In this document: positions 9,029 to 17,648 of the stretch, one piece after another
Layout: every line of letters starts with the position of its first letter
Numbering within the stretch: the stretch's first letter is position 1
DNA from: Luteimonas terrae
GTDB lineage: Bacteria > Pseudomonadota > Gammaproteobacteria > Xanthomonadales > Xanthomonadaceae
Reading direction: 5' to 3'
Assembly: GCF_004358165.1 (NCBI RefSeq)
Contig: NZ_SMTG01000002.1
Location: 1,054,001-1,118,000 of the forward strand
DNA length: 64,000 nucleotides
Notes under the pieces: generated by a model
The model's database searches: none
Seen by the model: only the letters and a program-made list of their open reading frames with translations
What the model was told of the DNA's origin: nothing
Position numbers and translations under genes: made by a program

Positions 9029-10162
9029 TCAGGCGGTCTGCAGCTTGCGCGCGGGCGCCACTCGGCGCGGACGGCTCGGGAAGGCGTGGCGCAGGATGCG
9101 CCAGCTCACTTCGCCGAACTGGCGGGGCAGCGAACCGGTGTTGTACGGCTGCCCGTAGCGCTGGCAGATCTCGCGCACTTCGACCGCGATCGATGCGTAG
9201 CGGTGCGCCGGCACGTCCGGATAGAAGTGATGCTCGATCTGGTGGCTCAGGTTGCCGGTCAGCAGATCCATGACCTTGCCACCACCGATGTTCGACGAAC
9301 CGCGCAGCTGACGCATGTACCAGTGGCCGCGCGACTCGTTGCGGATGCACTCCTTGGGGAAGGTCTCGGCATCGGCGGTGAAGTGGCCGCAGAAGATCAC
9401 CACGTAGGTCCACACGTTGCGGATGCCGTTGGCGGCCAGGTTGCCCAGCAGCACCGGCAGGAAGAACGGACCGGCCAGCAACGGGAAGACCAGATAGTCC
9501 TTGAGGAACTGCTTGCCCATCTTGCGGCCGACCGGCGCGAAGTCGCGTGCGAGCTTGCCCTTGGGCATCTTGCCGGCGAAGAAACGGCCCAGCTTGAGTT
9601 CCTGGATCGCAACGCCCCACTGGAAATACAGCGCGAACACGACCGCGATCACCGGCTGCATCAGATAGAACGGGCGCCAGCGCTGTTCGGGGAAGATGCG
9701 CAGCAGGCCGTAACCGATGTCGTCGTCCATGCCGCGGACGTTGGTGTAGGTGTGGTGGCGGAAGTTGTGCGAATGGCGCCAGTTGTCACCGGTGGCGACG
9801 ATGTCCCACTCGTACTTGTTGCTGTCGAGCTCGGGGTCGTGCATCCAGTCGTACTGGCCGTGCATGACGTTGTGGCCGACTTCCATGTTCTCGAGGATCT
9901 TGGCCAGCGCCAGGAACACCACACCGGCGATACACGCCGGCCACAGCAGCCACGGCACGAAGGCGCCGCCGATCGCGCCGACAAACAGCAGACCGCGGCC
10001 AAGCACGGCGCAGTAACGCACCCAGCGCACGACGCGGCGGATGTAGTCGGCGTCGACCTTGCCGACCTGGGCCATCGTGCGCGTGTGCAGCGCGTCGAGC
10101 TCGGCACCGAAGGCGTCGAGTTCCTGCGGGGAGAGACGGCGTGTTGCGGAGATCTTGGACAT
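9029..10162 (-). CDS. acyl-lipid/acyl-CoA fatty acid desaturase (DesB-like)
   Basis: Membrane-bound di-iron desaturase that introduces a double bond into fatty acyl chains, taking electrons from the reductase encoded just upstream. The 377-residue product starts at ATG 10162. Three histidine boxes are present: HNVMH (about 97-101), HSHNFRHH (about 130-137) and HQIEHH near residue 315. Hydrophobic segments lie at about 55-90 and in the middle of the protein. The gene begins 14 bases after the reductase gene ends. Desaturase, reductase and divergent TetR match the DesB/DesC/DesT arrangement known from Pseudomonas aeruginosa. Confidence 0.92.
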   Translation of the reverse strand: MSKISATRRLSPQELDAFGAELDALHTRTMAQVGKVDADYIRRVVRWVRYCAVLGRGLLFVGAIGGAFVPWLLWPACIAGVVFLALAKILENMEVGHNVMHGQYDWMHDPELDSNKYEWDIVATGDNWRHSHNFRHHTYTNVRGMDDDIGYGLLRIFPEQRWRPFYLMQPVIAVVFALYFQWGVAIQELKLGRFFAGKMPKGKLARDFAPVGRKMGKQFLKDYLVFPLLAGPFFLPVLLGNLAANGIRNVWTYVVIFCGHFTADAETFPKECIRNESRGHWYMRQLRGSSNIGGGKVMDLLTGNLSHQIEHHFYPDVPAHRYASIAVEVREICQRYGQPYNTGSLPRQFGEVSWRILRHAFPSRPRRVAPARKLQTA

Positions 10163-10176
10163 GGCGTTCCCGGGAA

Positions 10177-11283
10177 TCACAGATCGAGCACGAGATCGGA
10201 CACCGCGCTGCTGATGCACAGCTTCAGTGCCGACGTGGCTTCGGTATGGGCAGTGCCGGTGCGCAGGTCGCGCGTGGCACCGGCGGATTTGCCGCAGGCG
10301 CAGGTGTTGCAGATGCCCATGCGGCAGCCGGATTTCGGCTTCAGGCCTTCGGCTTCCAGCGCTTCGAGCAGCGGCACGCCGCGCGCCAGCTGCAGCGCGC
10401 GGCCGCTGCGCGCCAGGCGCACTTCGACCGTGCCGCTGTCGTCGGTCTGCGGACGCGGCGGCGGGGTGAAGGCCTCGCTGCGCAGCAACGGCACGCGGCC
10501 TTCGAGCAGCCCGGTGGCAGTCGCGACGAAGCCGCCCGGCCCGCAGGCATAGGTCTGGCGCGTGTCGAGGTCGGACACCAGCGTGTCGAGCAGCGACGCA
10601 TCGATACGGCCGCTGGCTTCATCGGCCGCGGCCGCGGCCTCGCGGGTCAGCACGAAGCGCACGTCGAAGGACGGATGCTGCGCGGCGAGCGTGCGCAGCT
10701 CGTCGACGAAGCACAGCTCGGCGCGGGTGCGCGCCCAGTACACCAGCGTCACCGGCACCGGCATGCCCTGCCCGGCCAACTGGCGCACCAGCGCCATCAG
10801 CGGCGTCACGCCACTGCCGGCCGCGAGAAACAGCCAGGCGCCCTCGACGCGCTTCGGCAACACCAGATCGCCGAACGCGGGCCCGATGTCGAACACGTCG
10901 CCACGGCGCGCGGCGGCCAGCAGATGCCGGCTCATGCGGCCCTCGTCGACGCCCTTGACGGTCACGGTGATGCGGCCGTCGGCCGCGACCGGGGCGTCGA
11001 GGCTGTAGCTGCGCGTGATGCGCACGCCGTCGATGTCGGCGGTGAGGTTGACGTGCTGGCCAGGTGTCGCGCCGCGCCAGTGGCGGTTGGGCTTGAGCGT
11101 CAGCGTGACCGCATTGTCCGCGGCGGGTGCCTGCGCGACCACGCGGGCGAGCGGACGCTCCCAGCTCCAGGTCGGATGTACGCGCTGCGCCCAGAAGTCG
11201 AACACCGGCGGCGCGACGAAGGGACTGGCGAGCCGGCGCAGGCGACTGCGGCGCGCGGGCTTGAAGGGCTGGACGGTCGACAT
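10177..11283 (-). CDS. ferredoxin reductase-type oxidoreductase (FAD, NAD(P)H, 2Fe-2S)
   Basis: 368-residue electron-transfer protein, probably the redox partner of the desaturase. It contains an FAD-binding barrel (GVRITRSYSLDAP, with the RxYS motif), an NAD(P)-binding domain (FLAAGSGVTPLMALVRQL, YACGPGGFV), and a C-terminal plant-type 2Fe-2S domain with CRMGICNTC and a fourth cysteine in LKLCIS. This fused FNR plus ferredoxin design fits a dedicated desaturase reductase. ATG 11283 is the first start that leaves the divergent promoter region intact. Likely co-transcribed with the desaturase. Confidence 0.9.
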   Translation of the reverse strand: MSTVQPFKPARRSRLRRLASPFVAPPVFDFWAQRVHPTWSWERPLARVVAQAPAADNAVTLTLKPNRHWRGATPGQHVNLTADIDGVRITRSYSLDAPVAADGRITVTVKGVDEGRMSRHLLAAARRGDVFDIGPAFGDLVLPKRVEGAWLFLAAGSGVTPLMALVRQLAGQGMPVPVTLVYWARTRAELCFVDELRTLAAQHPSFDVRFVLTREAAAAADEASGRIDASLLDTLVSDLDTRQTYACGPGGFVATATGLLEGRVPLLRSEAFTPPPRPQTDDSGTVEVRLARSGRALQLARGVPLLEALEAEGLKPKSGCRMGICNTCACGKSAGATRDLRTGTAHTEATSALKLCISSAVSDLVLDL

Positions 11284-11314
11284 GGGGTGAAAGGTACACC
11301 CATCCGCACAGCCG

Positions 11315-11350
11315 TGTATACACTTGTACATTAATGGCGGCTGGTATGCT
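11315..11350. promoter_or_regulatory. shared operator/promoter region of the desaturase locus
   Basis: The 94-base gap between the reductase and the TetR-family gene holds TGTATACACTTGTACA (11315-11330), containing the perfect 8-bp palindrome TGTATACA and the dyad TGTA-N8-TACA. It overlaps TTGTAC (11324-11329). An extended -10, TGGTATGCT, ends at 11350 for the rightward gene. A TetR-type repressor bound here would cover both divergent promoters. Operator identity is inferred. Confidence 0.5.
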
Positions 11351-11377
11351 GACCGTCCCAGCCTTCGGCGCCCGCCC

Positions 11378-12055
11378 GTGACCGTCCGCACTCTCGCATC
11401 TGCCAGCGGCGACACCGGCCCCGCCGCCGGAGACAGCCAGGCCGGCCGCAAACCGACCATCGTCCGCGAGGACCTGATCGCGGCCGCCCTGCGGCTCACG
11501 GGCGCCCACCGCAGCGTCTCGACCTTGAGTCTGCGCGAGGTCGCCCGCGAGGCCGGCATCGCGCCGAACAGCTTCTACCGCCAGTTCCACGACATGGACG
11601 AACTGGCGGTCGCGCTGATCGACCTGGCCGGCGAGTCGCTGCGGCGCATCGTGGGCGATGCGCGCCGCCGCGCCGTCGCAGGCCGCAGCATCGTCCGTGG
11701 CTCGCTGGAAGCGTTCATGGAACGCCTGCGCGCGGACGACAAGTTGCTGCACGTGCTGCTGCGCGAAGGCACCGTGGGCTCGGACGCGTTCAAGCGCGCG
11801 GTCGACCGGCAACTGCGTTTCTTCGAAGACGAACTGCGCGCGGACCTGATCCGCATCGCCGCCGCGCAGGGCATCGTCTTCCACGAGCCGGGCCTCGTGG
11901 CCCGCGCGATCACGCGCCTGGTGTTCGCCGCGGGCGGCACGGCGCTGGATTCGCCGCCGGAAGACGACGAGCGGCTGGTCGACGAGCTGTCGCACATGAT
12001 CCGCATGCTGCTGCGCGGTGCGCATGCCATGGGACAGGCGAAGCGGGCGCGTTGA
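11378..12055 (+). CDS. TetR-family regulator of unsaturated fatty acid synthesis (DesT/FabR-like)
   Basis: 225 residues from GTG 11378. The N-terminal TetR helix-turn-helix is LSLREVAREAGIAPNSFYRQF (about residues 50-70), ending in the FYRQF variant seen in FabR/DesT proteins. A helical ligand-binding domain of normal size follows (SLEAFMERLRADDKLLHVLLREG). FabR and DesT sense the saturated/unsaturated acyl-CoA ratio. Divergence from a desaturase-reductase operon supports the same role here. Its own promoter overlaps the palindromic site at 11315-11330. Confidence 0.88.
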   Translation: MTVRTLASASGDTGPAAGDSQAGRKPTIVREDLIAAALRLTGAHRSVSTLSLREVAREAGIAPNSFYRQFHDMDELAVALIDLAGESLRRIVGDARRRAVAGRSIVRGSLEAFMERLRADDKLLHVLLREGTVGSDAFKRAVDRQLRFFEDELRADLIRIAAAQGIVFHEPGLVARAITRLVFAAGGTALDSPPEDDERLVDELSHMIRMLLRGAHAMGQAKRAR

Positions 12056-12110
12056 GATTCGGGTGGTGATCTTTCGGCGTTCTCGAGTACATCAACTACG
12101 CCTCACGCAC

Positions 12111-12295
12111 CGTCATCCCAGCGAAAGCTGGGATCCATTTTGATCTTTGCACTGAGCACGAGGCGCTGCCGCTCCGCGGAAGCACCATCGTCTGACGCGC
12201 GCCGTAGCTCTGTGTCTTTGCCGCCTGAAGCGGACGATCGAACTGACCGGCGAACGCTTACGTCAAAATGGATCCCAGCTTTCGCTGGGATGACG
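12111..12295. repeat. 185-bp element with perfect 33-bp inverted ends
   Basis: The left arm 12111-12143 (starting CGTCATCCCAGCGAAAGCTG) and the right arm 12263-12295 are exact reverse complements over 33 bases. Each arm also folds on itself (ATCCCAGC / GCTGGGAT). The 119-base interior has no gene. No target-site duplication is visible at the borders. It belongs to the CGTCATCCC repeat family seen at 32,828, 38,224 and 46,182. Confidence 0.85.
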
Positions 12296-12329
12296 AATCT
12301 GGGGCAGCGCCGGATCTGATCGGAAGTCG

Positions 12330-12358
12330 CTGGACCCCGGCTTCCGCCGGGGCGACGG
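12330..12358. repeat. diverged single arm of the CGTCATCCC repeat family
   Basis: CTGGACCCCGGCTTCCGCCG and the following GGGCGACGG match the right-hand arm of the family with several substitutions. It lies 35 bases beyond the paired element and is close to the stop of the omega-amidase-like gene. The rest of 12056-12394 holds no recognisable gene. Confidence 0.65.
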
Positions 12359-12394
12359 GTCAGAGCGATTCCGATCTATCGGACTCGCCTGCCC

Positions 12395-13192
12395 TCACCG
12401 GATCTCGAACCGGTCCGCATCCAGCATCGCCGGAAAATGTTCGCGATGCGCCTGCAGTTGTCCGGCCGACAGCGTCGTCGTCGACACCACCTCCAGATCG
12501 GTCGATTCGCTCAGGGGCTGGCCCAGGAAATCCAGCACCGCACTGTCGCCCGAATACGACAGACCGTTGCCGTCCGTGCCGACGCGGTTGACGCCGACCA
12601 CGTAGGCGAGGTTCTCGATCGCTCGCGCGCGCAGCAGCGTCTTCCACGCGTAGGCGCGCGCCGCGGGCCAGTTGGCGACGAAGATCTGCAGGTCGAAGTC
12701 CAGTCCGCCCGGGCGCTCCACGTCGAAACGGTTGCGACAGAACACCGGGAAGCGCAGGTCGTAGCAGACCTGCGGATTGATCCGCCAGCCCTTCCATTCT
12801 ACGGTCAGGCGATCGCGGCCGGCGGCGTAACGCTTGTGCTCGTTGGCGTACCGGAACAGGTGCCGCTTGTCGTAGTACCGCAATTCCCCCTCGGGCATGG
12901 CCCACAGCATGCGGTTGTAGACGCCGTCGCCCTCACGCAGCTGCACGCTGCCGGTCACCACGGCATCGAGCGCCGCCGCCTGCGCGCGGATCCATTCGAC
13001 AGTAGGCCCGTCCATGTCCTCGGCGCGATCGATGGCGTCGTTGCTGAAACCACTGGTGAAGGTTTCGGGCAACACGACGAGATCGCTCAGACCACGCAAG
13101 GGCGCGATCAGATCGCCGTAGTAGGCGCGGTTGGCCGCCGGGTCGTGCCACACGGTGGCGCCCTGGACGGTGGAGACACGAAGGTTCTGCAT
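12395..13192 (-). CDS. carbon-nitrogen hydrolase, omega-amidase (YafV/NIT2) type
   Basis: 265-residue nitrilase-superfamily hydrolase. The Glu-Lys-Cys triad is visible: E in VVLPETFTSGF, K in RYYDKRHLFRYANEH and C in INPQVCYDLRFPVF. The length and these contexts fit the omega-amidase branch, which deamidates alpha-ketoglutaramate or alpha-ketosuccinamate. The start at ATG 13192 (MQNLRVSTVQG) removes an unconserved upstream extension. The gene is monocistronic and divergent from the hemerythrin gene. Confidence 0.88.
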   Translation of the reverse strand: MQNLRVSTVQGATVWHDPAANRAYYGDLIAPLRGLSDLVVLPETFTSGFSNDAIDRAEDMDGPTVEWIRAQAAALDAVVTGSVQLREGDGVYNRMLWAMPEGELRYYDKRHLFRYANEHKRYAAGRDRLTVEWKGWRINPQVCYDLRFPVFCRNRFDVERPGGLDFDLQIFVANWPAARAYAWKTLLRARAIENLAYVVGVNRVGTDGNGLSYSGDSAVLDFLGQPLSESTDLEVVSTTTLSAGQLQAHREHFPAMLDADRFEIR

Positions 13193-13339
13193 ACGACGAT
13201 CCGCAAACGCGATGTTCGATCCGGGCGTCGATTCTCGGACCTGCGGCGGCACGGCTCAAGCGCAGCGCAACGAGCGTGCACGCGCCGTCTACCCGCGCGC
13301 CCCTACCGTGCCGGCAGCCAGCCCGCCGCGGAGCCCGCC

Positions 13340-13798
13340 ATGCCCGAGACCATCTACGACGCCCTGCGGGAAAGCCACGAGCGCCAGCGCTCGCTGTGCC
13401 GCAAGCTGCTGCGTTCGCCGCCGCACAGCGAACGTCGCATCGAACTGTTCACCGAGCTGCGCATTGAGCTCGCCGCGCATGCGGCCGCAGAGGAACGCTT
13501 CCTCTACGCGCCGATCCTGATGCACGACGCCGGGCTGGATGCCTCGCGCCATGCCTTGCACGAGCATCACCAGATGGACGAGCTGGTCGAGGATCTCCAG
13601 GTCCGCGACCACACCGGCGCGGCGTGGATGGCCAAGGCGAAGCAGCTGTCGGAGAAGGTGCATCACCACCTGCGCGAGGAGGAGCGCAAGTTCTTCCAGG
13701 TGTCGGGCAAGCTGCTGACCGACACCCAGAAGATCCGCGCGGCGCAGCGCTACCGCCGCGACCACGCCCGCATGGAACGGAAACTCCGCGCCGAGTGA
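13340..13798 (+). CDS. hemerythrin HHE-domain protein
   Basis: 152-residue four-helix hemerythrin-like protein. Iron-ligand-type residues are in place: H in RESHERQRSL, H and E in LAAHAAAEERFLYAP, H-x3-H in RHALHEHHQMDEL, and HHHLREEERKFFQV. Such proteins bind a di-iron centre and are linked to oxygen or nitrosative stress. ATG 13340 is preceded by GGAG. The stop lies 6 bases from the convergent DUF885 gene stop. Confidence 0.88.
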   Translation: MPETIYDALRESHERQRSLCRKLLRSPPHSERRIELFTELRIELAAHAAAEERFLYAPILMHDAGLDASRHALHEHHQMDELVEDLQVRDHTGAAWMAKAKQLSEKVHHHLREEERKFFQVSGKLLTDTQKIRAAQRYRRDHARMERKLRAE

Positions 13799-13804
13799 CT
13801 CGCG

Positions 13805-15598
13805 TCAGCGTGTCGGCGCGCTCGCCTTCTGCGCGGCGATGAAGCGCCGCACTTCCTCCTCCAGCACCGGCAGGGGCACCGATCCGAGATTGAGGATGGT
13901 GTCGTGGAACGGGCGCTGGTCGAAGCGGTCGCCGAGCTCGCGTTCGGCCTCGGCGCGCAGGTCGAGGATGGTCCGGTAGCCGATGTAGTACGACAGCGCC
14001 TGGCCGGGCCAGGAGATGTAGCGGTCGACCTCGGTCACGACATCGTGCTTGGCCAGCGCGGTGTGGCTGGCGAGATAGTCGATCGCCTGGTCGCGGGTCC
14101 AGCCGTATTCGTGCAGGCCGGTATCGATGACCAGACGCGCGGCGCGCCACATCTCGAAGGTCAGGCGACCGAACTCTTCGTAGGGCGTCTCGTAGATGCC
14201 CATGCGCGTGCCCAGCCACTCGGTGTACAGACCCCAGCCTTCGCCGTAGCCGGAGAAATAGGTCTGCTGACGGAAGTCCGGACGCGCCGGCGCCTCCAGC
14301 GCAAGCGCGGCCTGGAAGCTGTGGCCGGGCGCGCATTCGTGCAGCACCAGCGCCGGCAGGTTGTACAGCGGACGCGACGGCAGGTCGTAGGTATTGAAGA
14401 AGCACGCGTCCAGGCCGCCGCGGCCGGAGGTGTAGATCGGCGCGATGTCGTCGGCGACCGGCAGGATCGTGAAGCGGTAGCGCGGGAGCGTGCCGACGAC
14501 GTACTGCAGCTGGCCGTCGATCTTCTTGGCAATCAGCGACGCCTCGCCCAGCAGTTCGCGGGGTGTCTTGGCGTAGAACTTCGGATCGGTGCGCAGGTAG
14601 TCGATGAAGGCCGGCAGATCGCCCTCGAAACCGGCCCTCCGCTTGACCTGTTCCATCTCGGCGGTGATGCGCGCGACCTCAGCCAAGCCGAAATCGTGGA
14701 TCTCGCGCGCGCTCATGTCGCGGGTCACGTACTCCAGGATCTGCGTCCTGTAGAACGCGCGGCCGTCCGGCAGGTCGCTGGCTGCGATCGTCGTGCGCGT
14801 GCGCGGCAGGTACTCGCCGCGGATGAAGGTCAGCAGCCTGGCGTACGCGGGGATCGTCTGCGCCTGCACGACGCGTCGGCCTTCCTCGCGCAGCCGGGTA
14901 CGCACGTTCTCGGGAATCGAGGCGGGAATGCGGTCGAAGGTCGCCAGCAGCGGGTTTGCATCGCCGGTCTGCACGTAGGGTTCGAGCGTCTTGTCGCGGC
15001 CGTCGAGCGTCGCGCGCGGCACGCTCCAGCCGCGCGCCAGACCCGCTTCCATGTTCGCGATCTGTTCGTCGAAGTAGCGCGGCACATCGCCCAGGCGGCT
15101 GATGAAGCGTCGCCAGTCGGCCTCGGTCTGGTACGGCTGGCGCGGATTGATGCCGCCCCAGAAGAAACTGTCGCTGTTGAACGGCGCCTCGTAGGTGCGC
15201 CAGCGGGCGCCCGCCTCGTCGGCTTCCAGCGAGGTCCGGAACACCGCCGCGTTGATGCGCTCCTCGCGGCCCAGCTGGTCCAGCGGAATCGCATCCAGCG
15301 CGGCCAGCGTCCGCTTCCAGTAGTCCGCGCGGCGGGCCCAGGCTTCGGGTGTCACCGACGGCATGCGCCCGCTGCTCTGCCAACGCCCGTCGACCTTCTC
15401 GCGCACGAATTCGGCCTGGCGCCACTCCCACTCGCGGGTGTACAGATCGCGCAAGGCGGTTTCGGCGGCATTCGCCGGCGCGGCGAGCGTGGGCCGCGCC
15501 GCCTCCTGCGAGAGCACGGGCGACGCGATGCCGAGGGTGAGCGACAGGGACAGCACGAGGCGGGACAGCGTCGGACGGCGACGCGGGGCAAGGGACAT
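13805..15598 (-). CDS. secreted DUF885-family (putative metallopeptidase) protein
   Basis: 597-residue protein with an N-terminal signal peptide (LSRLVLSLSLTLGIASPVLSQ, minus the last residue, about residues 11-31). The DUF885 body carries a zinc-peptidase-like motif HECAPGHSFQ and the downstream YGEGWGLYTEWLG segment, where a further metal-ligating glutamate is expected. Members are predicted periplasmic or outer-membrane peptidases, mostly uncharacterised. ATG 15598 is chosen because AGGAG lies 6 bases upstream on the minus strand. It is divergent from xdhC. Confidence 0.88.
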   Translation of the reverse strand: MSLAPRRRPTLSRLVLSLSLTLGIASPVLSQEAARPTLAAPANAAETALRDLYTREWEWRQAEFVREKVDGRWQSSGRMPSVTPEAWARRADYWKRTLAALDAIPLDQLGREERINAAVFRTSLEADEAGARWRTYEAPFNSDSFFWGGINPRQPYQTEADWRRFISRLGDVPRYFDEQIANMEAGLARGWSVPRATLDGRDKTLEPYVQTGDANPLLATFDRIPASIPENVRTRLREEGRRVVQAQTIPAYARLLTFIRGEYLPRTRTTIAASDLPDGRAFYRTQILEYVTRDMSAREIHDFGLAEVARITAEMEQVKRRAGFEGDLPAFIDYLRTDPKFYAKTPRELLGEASLIAKKIDGQLQYVVGTLPRYRFTILPVADDIAPIYTSGRGGLDACFFNTYDLPSRPLYNLPALVLHECAPGHSFQAALALEAPARPDFRQQTYFSGYGEGWGLYTEWLGTRMGIYETPYEEFGRLTFEMWRAARLVIDTGLHEYGWTRDQAIDYLASHTALAKHDVVTEVDRYISWPGQALSYYIGYRTILDLRAEAERELGDRFDQRPFHDTILNLGSVPLPVLEEEVRRFIAAQKASAPTR

Positions 15599-15855
15599 CA
15601 AGGACTCCTCGAAAGCATGGGCGCGCACACCGGAGCAGTGCGACGAAGCGCCCAGCATGCCGGGAACGCGCGCTGCGTGCATCGCGTCCGCACGTGCGCG
15701 GGCGTGGAGACTTGCCGTATGCACCTGCAGTCGTGCGCGCCACCGGTCCACGCAAACCTCACGCCCCACCCGCCACCCTCCCCCAATTCCGACGGACGTC
15801 CCATGGCCCGCTGTCTGCCAGCCGCACCCGCGCATCCCTGTCACGGCCGCGCCCG

Positions 15856-16881
15856 ATGAGCGTCGACTGCCCGGCGCGCGCCGAGCCGCAGGCGTCTGCG
15901 GATGTTGCGACGGGTCGCTTCTGCGAAGGCAATCCCGGCGCCGTGCTGCACTTGGCGCTCGAGGCACTTGCTGCAGGCGGCGCCCCCGTGCTCGCGCTCG
16001 TCGTCGAGACGGAAGGCTCGACCTACGCCTCCGCCGGCGCGCTGGCGCTGTTCGGCGACGGCCCGCACGCGGGCTGGATCAGCGGCGGCTGCCTGGAGCC
16101 CGAGATCGCGCGTGTCGCGGTCGAGGCCGCGGCGGCAGGTCGTCTCGAATGGCTGGATATCGACACCACCGACGACGCGGCCCTGTTCGCGGGGTCGGCG
16201 GTCGGCTGCCGTGGCCGCCAGCTGCTGGCGCTGGTGCCGCTGGCTGCGCGGGCGGACATCGCCGACGCCATGCGCACATGGCTGGGCGGCGGGCATGCCC
16301 TGGAAGTGACGCTCGATGCGGGCGGACACATCGCCTGTCGCATCGGTGGCCATGCCAGTTCGTGGGATCTGCCGGTCGGTGGGACGCCGCACACTAGGGC
16401 TGCGCGGTGGACGCTGTGTCTGCACCGCGCGCCCGAGGCGCTGGTGCTCGGCGCGGGTCCGGAGACGCCGATCCTGATTCCGATGCTCGAATCGCTCGGC
16501 TGGCGCGTCACGGTGGCCGAGCGGCGCGCGCGCTGGCGCGAGGCAGCGGCCGCGCAGTGCGGCCTGATCGATTCGCCACCCGAAGACGCGGTGGCCGCGC
16601 ACCCGCACGCCGACGTTGCGCTCGTCATGCACCACGGCTTCGAGGCCGATCGCGAGGCGCTGCTGGCACTCGCGGCTTCGCGCATCCCCTTCATCGGCCT
16701 GCTGGGTCCCGACCGGCGCCGGCAGGATCTGTTCAAGCTGCTGCCGACGCACGCACGCGATGCGCTGGCCGGCCGTCTGCACGCGCCGGTGGGCGTGCCG
16801 CATTGCGGACGCGGACCCGAGGCGATCGTCTTGAGCATCGCCACGCAGCTGCAGCAATGGCGCGGTGCGCAGCGCACATGA
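15856..16881 (+). CDS. XdhC/CoxI-family molybdenum cofactor chaperone (PaoD-like)
   Basis: 341-residue protein that, in its family, binds molybdenum cofactor, promotes its sulfuration and inserts it into xanthine-dehydrogenase-type enzymes. The N-terminal XdhC_CoxI domain has LVVETEGSTYASAGALALF and WISGGCLEPEIARV. The C-terminal Rossmann-type domain has LVLGAGPETPILIPMLESLG and IPFIGLLGPDRRRQDLF. It is followed, after 119 bases, by the three enzyme subunits, so it is the dedicated maturation factor of the paoABC-type enzyme. In E. coli the equivalent gene, paoD, is last rather than first. Confidence 0.88.
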   Translation: MSVDCPARAEPQASADVATGRFCEGNPGAVLHLALEALAAGGAPVLALVVETEGSTYASAGALALFGDGPHAGWISGGCLEPEIARVAVEAAAAGRLEWLDIDTTDDAALFAGSAVGCRGRQLLALVPLAARADIADAMRTWLGGGHALEVTLDAGGHIACRIGGHASSWDLPVGGTPHTRAARWTLCLHRAPEALVLGAGPETPILIPMLESLGWRVTVAERRARWREAAAAQCGLIDSPPEDAVAAHPHADVALVMHHGFEADREALLALAASRIPFIGLLGPDRRRQDLFKLLPTHARDALAGRLHAPVGVPHCGRGPEAIVLSIATQLQQWRGAQRT

Positions 16882-17000
16882 TCGCCACGAACCCGCATTC
16901 ATTGACCGTACGGCAACACCCGCGCCCGCAAGCTGCACCGGTGCACGCCTGACGCGCGCCCGCCTTCCGCCAGCCATCGAGCCAGCCAAGAGGAATGTCC

Positions 17001-17648
17001 ATGTCGCCCCTCACCCGCAGGGAACTGCTCAAAGCCGGTGCCGCGTCGGCCGGCGCGGTCGCGATGCCTGCCGTCGCGCAGGTCGCGAATTCCGCCACGA
17101 CGCCCAACGCGCCGCGCCCGCCGGTCATGCAGACCGTGTCGCTGGAGGTCAACGGTCGCAGCGTCGAACGCGAGGTCGACACGCGTACCACGTTGCTGGA
17201 CCTGCTGCGCGAACACCTGCAGCTCACCGGCACCAAGAAGGGCTGCGACCACGGCCAGTGCGGCGCCTGCACGACCATCGTCGACGGGCGCCGCATCAAC
17301 AGCTGCCTCTCGCTGGCGGTGATGCACGAAGGGGCCAAGGTCACGACCATCGAGGGCCTGGGCACGCCGGGCGACCTGCACCCGATGCAAGCCGCCTTCG
17401 TGAAGCACGACGGCTACCAGTGCGGCTACTGCACGCCGGGCCAGATCTGCTCGGCGGTCGCGGTGCTCGACGAAATCCGCGACGGCATTCCGAGCCACGT
17501 CACCGCCGATCTCGGCGGCAAGCCCGCGCTCGATGCCAGCGAGATCCGCGAACGCATGAGCGGCAATCTCTGCCGCTGTGGCGCCTACGCCAACATCCTC
17601 GACGCCATTGAAGATGTCGCCGGCGTGCGCAAGGGAGCGACCGCATGA
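17001..17648 (+). CDS. paoA: aldehyde oxidoreductase 2Fe-2S subunit (PaoA-like), Tat-exported
   Basis: Small iron-sulfur subunit of a periplasmic molybdenum aldehyde oxidoreductase. A Tat signal with the twin-arginine motif TRRELLK begins at residue 5 and is followed by a hydrophobic stretch to AVA. Two 2Fe-2S clusters are evident: the plant-type loop [11 protein letters not shown], and the C-terminal [11 protein letters not shown] with [11 protein letters not shown] 17001 is preferred because AGAGG lies 7 bases upstream; ATG 16995 is too close to that site. The stop overlaps the paoB start (ATGA). Confidence 0.92.
   Translation: MSPLTRRELLKAGAASAGAVAMPAVAQVANSATTPNAPRPPVMQTVSLEVNGRSVEREVDTRTTLLDLLREHLQLTGTKKGCDHGQCGACTTIVDGRRINSCLSLAVMHEGAKVTTIEGLGTPGDLHPMQAAFVKHDGYQCGYCTPGQICSAVAVLDEIRDGIPSHVTADLGGKPALDASEIRERMSGNLCRCGAYANILDAIEDVAGVRKGATA

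Noticed and set aside
8735-9158. Continuation of the flavoprotein in its first frame to 9158
   Set aside because: After the GGGG run the translation loses all similarity, while the next frame carries on the conserved domain.
12111-12295. Complete insertion sequence
   Set aside because: Only 185 bases, no transposase frame, no target duplication; described as a repeat element.
15599-15855. Shared operator between the DUF885 and xdhC genes
   Set aside because: No convincing dyad or near-consensus promoter could be picked out.
13904-15859. Open frame of about 650 codons antisense to the DUF885 gene
   Set aside because: Shadow of the DUF885 coding frame; no domain recognised.
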